Origin: Cordylochernes scorpioides
Lineage: Eukaryota > Arthropoda > Arachnida > Pseudoscorpiones > Chernetidae
Direction: 5' to 3'
Assembly: GCA_030710605.1 (NCBI GenBank)
Contig: CP092863.1
Span: forward strand, 109,282,087 to 109,346,086
Length of the DNA: 64,000 nucleotides
Within the stretch, counting starts at the first letter, position 1; each line of letters opens with the position of its first letter. The translations under genes were made by a program, and so were the position numbers. Shown here piece after piece: positions 63,237 through 64,000 of the stretch. The notes below the pieces were generated by a model that saw only the letters and a list, made by a program, of their open reading frames with translations, did not search any database and was not told where the DNA came from.

Positions 63237-64000
63237 ATGTCTACCTGGCGCAAAATTGAATATCGAGACATTTTACGATATATTTTTGAACGCGGTCTGG
63301 GCATTGATAAATGTTTGCAAGAAACTATTCCTGTACTGGGAAATGATTGTCCACATCGTACTACCATATTCAGGTGGTTTCGTGAGTTTCAGTGAGAAAA
63401 CTATGGCATAAGAGACGCGCCAAGGTTAGGACGTCCAGCTTCGTCAGTTAATGAGGAAAACATCGCCGCTGTCAAGATATTATTGGAGACTTATCGACAT
63501 ATAACTTATCGCCAGATAGAGGAGAGTTTAGACATTCCTGAACCAGCAATTCATTCCATTCTGCACGACCATCTAAAAGTGAGAGTAAAGTGGGTTTCCT
63601 ATGGATTCCCCAACTGATGAGCAGATGACTCGACGTGTTTCATGGTGCCGAGAGTTACTCAAAAGGTTTGATAATGCATCATCTCGTTATGTCAAATAGC
63701 ATCATAACAGGTGATGAAACTTGGCTTCATTTTTTTATGTGCTTGCTGAAGCCCAGAACGAAGTATGAATATTTGAAGGTCAAAGCACGCCTGTGTCTGT
63801 AGGAAAATAAAGATCCATTAAGAAGAAAATGTTTACCATATTTTTACTACCAGAGAAGTTGTGAGTCGCGCGGCACTGGATAATCAAAAAACAGTCACTG
63901 CCAAGTGGTACACTAAGGAATGCCTCCCTAAAGTTGTTCAAACTATCAAAAAGTTAAGACCAAACACAAGGACTGACACATGGTTTTTCCACCATGACAA
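63237..64000 (+). pseudogene. mariner-type transposase, broken, cut by window end
   Basis: From ATG 63237: MSTWRKIEYRDILRYIFERG, TTIFRWFREFQ then a stop; RDAPRLGRPASSVNEENIAA (linker); YRQIEESLDIPEPAIHSIL (second HTH); after shifts SIITGDETWLHFF with the first catalytic Asp; FTIFFTTRGVVSR-type block; and WFFHHDN, with the second Asp at the window edge. The third Asp would lie beyond 64000. It is a DD34D-type mariner different from the one at 47447-48769. At least three frame breaks are visible. No inverted repeat was identified upstream. Confidence 0.8.

Overview
The window is AT-rich eukaryotic DNA built almost entirely from transposable elements and simple or tandem repeats. I find no confidently intact host gene. 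The element set (Tc1, DD34D mariner and DD41D-like transposons, Ty3/gypsy and Ty1/copia elements, I-group and R1-like LINEs with RNase H domains, tRNA-derived SINEs, Helitron-like ends and many TA-flanked MITEs) fits an arthropod. Chelicerate or insect cannot be decided from sequence alone.

Layout. 0.7-2.2 kb: Tc1 element with a broken transposase. 2.3-5.8 kb: solo LTR, tandemly repeated LINE tail, MITEs. 6.0-7.3 kb: 66-bp minisatellite. 8.0-9.0 kb: LINE 3' end, followed at once by a full-length, recently inserted but frameshifted Ty3/gypsy element (9.0-13.3 kb) and a 5'-truncated Ty1/copia pseudogene (13.3-17.1 kb). 17.2-18.8 kb: Helitron-like and SINE sequence. 18.9-22.1 kb: minus-strand gypsy pseudogene. 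22.1-34.9 kb: patchwork of SINEs, MITEs, palindromes, a 27-bp minisatellite, hammerhead-ribozyme-like motifs, two fragments of one uncharacterised multicopy protein family, and LINE tails. 46.2-50.9 kb: spacer with a nearly intact mariner. 61.2-64 kb: miniature LTR element, tRNA-like elements and a mariner pseudogene cut by the window end.

The main structure is a nested composite DNA transposon present twice in opposite orientation: copy 1 at 35057-46225 and copy 2 at 50884-61208. Each is bounded by roughly 400-bp terminal inverted repeats beginning CAGGGTGATCC and is flanked by TA. Each holds a mariner-superfamily transposase split by LINE A; LINE A is in turn interrupted by LINE B (R1-like) and LINE C (opposite strand), plus a short GC-rich segment carrying a 61-codon reading frame identical in both copies. 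Copy 2 sits inside an LTR whose two halves can be recognised on either side, so the whole 10-11 kb nested unit appears to have moved as one transposon.

The elements do not work together as a pathway. The window is an archive of nested insertions. At least three LTR families or groups here sit at the same 4-bp target, ATAT, and several transposase or polyprotein genes are broken by only one to a few frameshifts, which could be real decay or assembly error.
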